From Heliocidaris tuberculata (Eukaryota > Echinodermata > Echinoidea > Camarodonta > Echinometridae), in the NCBI GenBank assembly GCA_025618425.1, contig CM046844.1, positions 1,125,500 through 1,189,499 on the forward strand: a DNA stretch of 64,000 nt, read 5' to 3'. Positions 57,631 through 64,000 of the stretch are shown here, in pieces (position 1 is the stretch's first letter; every line of letters starts with the position of its first letter). A program made the translations under genes and the position numbers. Under the pieces are notes generated by a model. It was not told the origin of the DNA and searched no databases. It saw only the letters and a list, made by a program, of their open reading frames with translations.

Positions 57631-58641
57631 TTGTTTCAGTTTCAGTTTCAGTTTTCAGTTTATTGTTTCATATTTCACATTTACAGTGCTCTTACAGTAT
57701 AAATGGTACAAGCAGTATTATTGGTACAAACAAGATAAATGGTACAGACAAACATGAAATACATTGTCAGAGAAAATAAAAGAAGGTGAATACCTCATAT
57801 CTATACGTTTGCATGCAGTATTAATTGAAAGACTGCGCTAGAATAAAAGTGAAATATTAAGAAGCCTATAAGGAGAAAGCCACGCTTGTGAGTTATAGGC
57901 TCCAAAGAGTAATAAGATTTATAATAGTCTTTAAAAAGAGTGGGAACGAGGAATGCATGATACAGCTGTCATATGAGTATATAAATAAAATTATTGTGTC
58001 GCAGTAATCAAAATCGCATTCAAAGAAATAGTATTGGATGGTTTTGTCACTTTCATTACAACAACAATATAGCAATTCACATTTTTAGGGTAAATAAGCA
58101 TTTCCTGTACGCCGTGGCAATTTCTGAAGCATATACCCAAGTGCTGACGTGATTTATAGCATTATTCTCAATTTTTACCGATGGCTTTACGCAACGCACT
58201 ACATAAGGAAAGACATATAAAATAGCAACCACGTATGCACCAGTGTAACGGGATTTTGATGTCAGCATTTCGGTATAAATAAATAGAACATTTATTCAAT
58301 ATGCAGAAAAAAGCCATCTCCCAGCACCCAGCGAAGGGCCACCACACCCGCCCGCAACGAGCTATATATACTGCACCCCAGAAGTCAGAACATACGTTAC
58401 ACACACCCATACCCCCCCCCCCCCCCCACACACACACACATTCTGGTGATACGTCAGGCAAGCTATTATTACTATCAGATCCAGGAAAATACAATGGCTA
58501 CTGAGGCGCAGCAACTCGCTGCAGGCGAGTGAATTGGCCCGTCCCCTGCCACTCGGAGAAAAGGCATACAATCATAATAAACTGTATAGGTGTGATACGA
58601 AAATGGAAAATGGACTATTAAAAAGATTCTTTTGACAGTAC

Positions 58642-59064
58642 TAGATGCCGGCTTCTGCCTGTATGGCATAACTATTTAGGAGAAGAAGTTTCAATTTCAG
58701 TATAAATATAAACAATGCGGTAGAATCAGTAATTTCAGTTTGGAGTTCATTCCAATACTTTGGACCTGAAAATGTAACAGTTTTCTTTGCAAATATTGTT
58801 CGAGTTCGTGGCAAATGGAAAGAGTTACTTTGACGTGTGGGATATGAGTGGATAGCGTTGTTGTTGTTGTTGTTTTTTTTACAAACAGTACAAAAACGAT
58901 CACAGGTAATTCATTTATATATAACTGATACATGAATATGCCTATTTGTATACATAAATATCTGAGATTCGTAAAAGCTTATTCTTAAAAAAAAAACAAC
59001 AATTGGCTATTATGAGAGAGAAATCCAGCGTTATTGATATTTCTTATGGCCCGTTTTTGAATGG
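58642..59064 (-). pseudogene. LINE C-terminal region
   Basis: Resumes with LSIQKRAIRNINNAGF, then, past stops and a short CAA/A-rich run, HSYPTRQSNSFHLPRTRTIF and FSGPKYWNELQTEI, the conserved end of CR1/Jockey-type proteins. Stop at 58642-58644. Confidence 0.8.
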
Positions 59065-59072
59065 AGAGTATC

Positions 59073-60750
59073 CAGGGGTGTCGATCCTGGGGGGGGGGGG
59101 GCAGGGGCGGGCGATTGCCCCCCCCCCCCCAAGAAAATATTGGGGGGGGCAAACATATCATTCCCCCCCCCCCCCAATAAATCCGGAGGTGTAAAATAAA
59201 ATAAGGAAAAACTGATGCCAAACTCGGGAAATGAAACCTTCCAAACAATGAAATACAAAAGGTTTTACACGGTCAGACTTCAATTTCGCCGCGCGCTGCG
59301 CGCGCAAATTCTCTAATCTTTACTGCGTCATGTAACCGTGGAGAAGCTGTTTTTAAGAGGCGTTCCAAAAAATCATGACGCCATTCAAAAACGTTCTGAA
59401 CATACATAATTCAATTCAAAGTTTAAATTTTCATATTTATTTAGTTTTTTTCTTTTTTTTTCTTCATATTTTATTAGTGTTTATTTTTTCTATTTTTTTG
59501 GTGTTATATCTTCTCTACTCAATTTGCTGTTATGTCAGATATATTTTCCCATCATTTTGTCGTTTTCCATGTGATATTTAATTCCATTTTCTGTTCATGA
59601 TATCGATATGCATGCTTTATTTAAGTTCAAATTACCATCATAGCTTTATCAAGGCTATGACGATCAGAGGGAGCGCTCCTAGGAAGGAGCCCAAAAGTGC
59701 CCCTTTTCATAGCTAATAAGTGTCTTTTTCTTCGTATAGTGCCCCTTTCTCTTTCTAATTAGTGTCCTTTTTACCTACTGATGAGTGCCCCTTTTAACCT
59801 CAGAAATAAGTGCCCCTAACATGATAGAAAACTACTTTCGAAAAATGAACTCAAGAGCAATTTAAATGGCCTATTGTACTGCCCATAGAAATCAGGTTCG
59901 GATTACGTAATACGCCATTGTAATGTTCGCACATTTCTAAAGGTGATAGACAGGGCTATTGAAATTGCCTTGAGTTGATTTTTCGAAAATAGTTTTTATC
60001 GTGTTCCCTTTTGTTTTCTGATAAATGCAACATCGGTAGACACTGGTATATATGAAGTATATATATATATATATGGGTATGTATAAAGTCCACAAAGGAG
60101 CCTTATACATATAGCTCCAAATAATCAGAGAGGCTTCATAACAATACATTCCCCTACTGATATCAGCACAATAGTGAAGCAGTGGAGCAGGGGGTAGGAG
60201 GGGCCCCAATGCCCTAAATTATACAAGAATGAGCAGTGCTCCTAAATTATAAAAGGAACGCGGGGACAATTTTTTTCTAAAATTTTTCCAAAGCTCACTC
60301 GCTACGCTCGCTCGCATTTACTATTATCTTCTTATCATATTAGGAAAATCGCTGTATATAATTCAACACCCGTTGCCTTCAGCGTTAGAAATAAATCTTA
60401 AAGTTTTTGCTCGCTCGCTTCGCTCGCTCACAAATGAATAACCAGGCTATTACACTCAAGTGCAAAATAGTTTTTATCTAGAACCATGTTAAGATACAAA
60501 CGATAGTGTGTCGAAAATGATCCTCGGTTGTGTATTGATCAGAATGTACCGGTATACTAATGTTTCGAAGTGGTATTTCCGCCTTGTTTCCACCCTTTGT
60601 AGGTTCTGCTTTTTGTCGGTGCCCCCCCCCCCCACTTTAAAAGACGTACCGCCGCCCCTGATGATGATTGAATTGAGTGCGAAATGATCATCGTTACGAG
60701 AGGTTTCCGCCCCCCCCCCCCCCCATCCGAAAAACGGATCGACGCCCCTG
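59073..60750. mobile_element. hAT-like element, 1.68 kb, nested in the LINE
   Basis: Starts CAGGGGTGTCGATCC and ends GGATCGACGCCCCTG. The flanks AGAGTATC (59065-59072) and TGAGTATC (60751-60758) match in seven of eight bases. Inside are G- and C-tracts and two palindromic patches like GCTCGCTCGCTTCGCTCGC. No transposase is recognised. Confidence 0.85.
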
Positions 60751-61670
60751 TGAGTATCTTGTCAAGTTGAATTTTGGTCCCATTCCCCCAGGCAAGAATT
60801 CCGTAATGGTAATTGAGATATGGTAAAATTAGAGTGGTATACAAGGATAATAAAATTTTGGGAGGGAACTTGTGTTTGAGTTTATTTAAGATGCCTGTAT
60901 TTCTGGACAATAATTTACATAAGTAATTGGTGTGTACCTTCCATGATAAGTTACTCTCAGTGTAGATACCAAGAAATTTTGTGGAATCCACTTGACTTAG
61001 ATTTGTATTGTCAATTAATATGTTCCCTGGTAGGGATTTCATAGAATTACTGAACAACATATAATGAGTTTTTTTAACATTCAAAGATAGTTTGTTAGCA
61101 TTTATCCAGGCTTGGACCAGTTTCAGTTCATCATTTACAAACTGAAGGAGAATTTGGGGGTTGCGATGTGAAAAGAAAATATTAGAGTCGTCTGCGAAGA
61201 GAATAAATGACAGAATTTCAGACGAATTTTGGAAGTCATTTATGTATAAATAAATAACAAGGGACCTAATAAGGAACCTTTGGGAACACCACAAAATATT
61301 GATCGTTGGTAAGAATCTTGACCATTTACACTAAAGAATTGTTTTCTGTCAGTGAGACAATTCCTGAACTACTCAAAGGCCTTCCCTCGAATCCCATAAT
61401 GGGATAATTTCTGCAATAAAATATTATGACTGATAGTGTCGAAGGCCTTGGAGAAGTCCAGGAAAATTCCGACAGTATGTGACATGTTGTCAATGGCATG
61501 AGCTACTTTATCTAAAAACATAAGTATTGCATGTGTTGTGGAATGTTTCTGTCTAAAGCCAAATTGATTATCAGAGAGAACATTGCAATGAATAAGAAAT
61601 TTCATTGATCAATGAGTTTTTCGAGTATTTTAGAGAGGGACGTCAAAAGGGATATGGGGCGACAATTACC
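60751..61670 (-). pseudogene. LINE reverse transcriptase
   Basis: Motifs in order: CRPISLLTSLSKILEKLI, DNQFGFRQKHSTTHA, LDFSKAFDT (catalytic Asp), GVPKGSLLGPL, FADD (catalytic Asp pair), NKLSLNVKKTHYMLF, KFLGIY and SLYTTLILPYLNY. At least two frameshifts and a stop interrupt it. It ends at the hAT-like insertion. Confidence 0.85.
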
Positions 61671-61872
61671 AAGATCTTGTGTGTTTCCTTTCTTAAAGAT
61701 TGGTACGACCTGACGACCTTGGCGATTTTCATCATTTGCGGAACGATACCTTTTGTTATCGATAAATTCAAAAATACAATTTCTCCAATTATTTCTTATA
61801 AAATGTGATTTGTGATACTGTCAAATCCTGCACCTTCAAACATTTTAAAAGTTATTTACTATATCTATGACC

Positions 61873-62385
61873 TCATGTTCTAGGATTGGGGTGAAGAATA
61901 AGGAATGAGGATTTTGAGAAGTACCGAAAGTCTAAGTCTGGTACAGGAATATTTTGGACAAGATTCGGGCCAATATTTACAAAATAATTGTTAAATTCAT
62001 TTGCTATTGCAAGAGGATCCAGGGTTACTGTTCCATTTACGATAATCCTTGTAATTGGGGTTGATTTATTTTTTGTTTTCAAAACGTTATTAATTACCCT
62101 CCAAGTACATTTGTTTTCATCTTTATGTAAAGTAAATTGCCTCGTAAAATAATTCTTCTTGGCTAGTCGCAATGAGGTTGTTAGAATATTACGATAGCGA
62201 GAGTATTTGGATTTGGTCTGGACAGTTGGGTTTCTTTTATATTTATAGAATAGATTATTTTTCCTATTAATACATTTCAGGAGAGATTTTGTTATCCACG
62301 GAAGTTTAGGACACTTTTTATAATTTGTACGAGTATGCTGGCGAATTGGAATAATAGAGTTATAGTAATGCAATAATACTTCCAT
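61873..62385 (-). pseudogene. LINE linker between endonuclease and reverse transcriptase
   Basis: 170 codons with PKLPWITKSLLKCINRKN, SLRLAKKNYF and LAIANEFNNYFVNIG, the usual connector in this group. The frame breaks on both sides. Confidence 0.75.
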
Positions 62386-62519
62386 AAATTCATCAAACGA
62401 ATAGTTTACATCATCACTATCATATATTTCAAACCAGTTCGCTAGTTCAAGTGCATCCTTGGGTCTATTGATCTTAGTTTCGGATAAATCTCGGGTGCCT
62501 TCATATCTGTTTGTTTTCG

Positions 62520-63351
62520 AGTAGCGGTCACAACTGGTATTTGATACTCTGGGAAAAAAATCGGAAAATGGTCAGAAATATCAGTAACGATAATGCCAGA
62601 CTTGAGAATGGAAGTTCCACTTAAAAAAAATATTATCAATTGATGCAGCTGTTGCATCTGTAATCCTAGTTGGTTTAGTTATAGCTGGAACAAAAGGTTT
62701 AGATAACATCAAGTTAAGAAAATCTTGGCAATTAAGGTTAACATCACAATCCAATAGACTGAGATTAAAATCTCCCATAACAATACATATCTTTTGATTT
62801 AGTGAAGGTGAAGATAATAGCATTTGAAGAGTTTCCAAAAATTCCTTGTAGTTGGAATTTGGTGGTTTATAGACTTCACCAATGATTATGTTCTTCTTTC
62901 CAGTAAATTCAATTTCAACAAAAATACTCTCTGTTGTGTTAAAAATTATATTTAACTCTTCTTTCACTACATGATTAAATCCATCTGAAACATACAACCC
63001 CACACCGCTGCCCCTTTTTTCAGTTCTGTTATTTGTAATAAAAGTAAAGCCATCAATTGAAAAGAAAGAGGACGGAGTATCCTTGAGCCATGGTACTGAG
63101 ATACCAATTACCGAATGTTCTGGTTTGAGCTGATCCATGAATAGATTGAATTGGTCAAAATTCTTGTTGAGGCTTCTTATATCATAATGTAGCAGAAGAA
63201 GATAATTTTTGCGGCCTGTAGTCATATAAGAAATAAATTTATTCTGTGTAAGATATTCAGAGGATATGTTTTCTGCTTGGACGTTATTTGAATTTGGTGG
63301 TACACAATGTGCAAATTGGATATCATGTTTGCCGCATTCAATGAAGGTCAT
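62520..63351 (-). pseudogene. LINE endonuclease domain
   Basis: The frame from 63351 shows GSGVGLYVSDG, EVYKPPN, GDFNLSLLD and TKPTRITDATAASIDNIFF; after a frameshift in an A/T run near 62630 it continues with SDHFPI. GDFN and SDH are catalytic-type motifs of the family. The expected SETWL motif reads SVPWL, losing the metal-binding Glu. Confidence 0.8.
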
Positions 63352-63752
63352 TCAATGACACAACGGACTCAAATAATGATGGGTGATTAACTTAACATTA
63401 AAAATCTTCCTCTTCAGTCAAAATTTTCCTATGTTATTATAAACATTAAGAAGAAACACAACTTTTAGCCGTTTGTTATACAAAATTATGAATGATTTTA
63501 ACTACCCACTTTATGTGGCAACGGTCCAATCTCTATTTCATTAGTTAATTGCATCAATATTCGCATACAGGTGGGCCTAAAAGTTTACATATACACCTGG
63601 TAGAAAGCAGTTATCCCTATATTTCCACAACTTCACTCATTCATGGGGACTGTCCTACTCATGAGGGCAGACAAGTTAGGTCTGTACCTCATTATGTTAA
63701 ATAACAGTACTCTAAAATGTATATCCGATTCGTCGAAAGAGTTAGTAGATCT

Positions 63753-63899
63753 GGGGCCTGTTGCACAAAGAGTTGCGTTTAAACGCAACTCTTAAAATCA
63801 AACGCAAGTCCTAAATGCGCACTTCTGATTGGCTGAAAATAAAGTTGCGTTTGATTTTCCTGAGTTGCGTTCAAACGCAAGTTTTGTGCAACGGGCCCC
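63753..63899. mobile_element. MITE with GGGGCCTGTTGCACAAA ends
   Basis: The right end TTTTGTGCAACGGGCCCC mirrors the left. Inner GTTGCGTTTAAACGCAAC palindrome and TCTGATTGGCTGA. Same architecture as 35271 and 37067. Confidence 0.85.
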
Positions 63900-64000
63900 T
63901 GATGAATGCAATAGTCCGTCCAATAGGCTTGGAATTAAAACGTCCATGAATGTGAATGTGTTTGTTAAAGAGAAGGGTGAGTCCTGGGAAAGCCGAAGGT

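Larger units (their letters stand above)
57632..63351 (-). mobile_element. CR1/Jockey-type non-LTR retrotransposon, decayed and split
   Basis: Read on the minus strand: endonuclease/exonuclease/phosphatase-type domain (63351 to about 62500), linker (about 62385-61873), reverse transcriptase (about 61670-60751), then a 1.68 kb hAT-like insertion, then the C-terminal part (59064 to a stop at 58642). A (CTGAAA)n-like tail lies near 57632, though its link to this copy is not certain. Autonomous members of this group nick target DNA with the endonuclease and prime reverse transcription there. This copy has several frameshifts and stops and cannot be active. Confidence 0.85.

Overview
The window is animal genomic DNA: two intron-rich genes sit among dense, mostly non-autonomous transposable elements. 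GT-AG introns, a tRNA-derived SINE, CR1/Jockey-like and L1/Tx1-like LINE remains, AT and ATN microsatellites and very many poly(G/C) tracts point to a marine invertebrate. The style of the repeats suggests an echinoderm such as a sea urchin. That species guess is an inference and is not proved by the sequence.

Layout. At 0.7-8.2 kb (+) is the 3' part of a gene for a single-pass membrane protein: SEA domain, calcium-binding-type EGF domain, transmembrane helix and a tyrosine-containing tail; its 5' exons lie outside the window. At 8.2-25 kb I see no gene I can name, only one exon-like segment at 12.2 kb. This stretch holds tandem arrays, a dispersed repeat family in four copies, and transposons nested in one another. 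At 25.0-45.4 kb (+) is a complete ten-exon DDOST/OST48 gene, the 48 kDa subunit of the oligosaccharyltransferase complex. Its 9.5 kb first intron holds a cluster of fold-back elements and a terminal-inverted-repeat (TIR) bounded segment with the first exon of a RecQ-like helicase. Its later introns hold many MITEs and a near-perfect 398 bp palindrome. At 45.4-46.9 kb is the DDOST 3' UTR. At 47-57 kb are fold-back elements, an inverted set of L1/Tx1-like LINE relics, several hAT-like elements and a piggyBac-like MITE. At 57.6-63.4 kb (-) is one decayed CR1/Jockey-type LINE split by a 1.68 kb hAT-like element.

The best-supported unusual system is a swarm of at least nine hAT-like non-autonomous elements. 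Their ends resemble CA(G/C)NGGCG, long G-tracts lie just inside the ends, and most are flanked by 8 bp target-site duplications. One has its empty site in the same window, one restores a broken LINE reading frame when mentally removed, and one is nested inside another. A further element with different, G-rich ends also has a filled/empty site pair in the window.

The two genes share no evident pathway: one is a cell-surface protein and the other an ER N-glycosylation subunit. All calls are by eye, with no database search.
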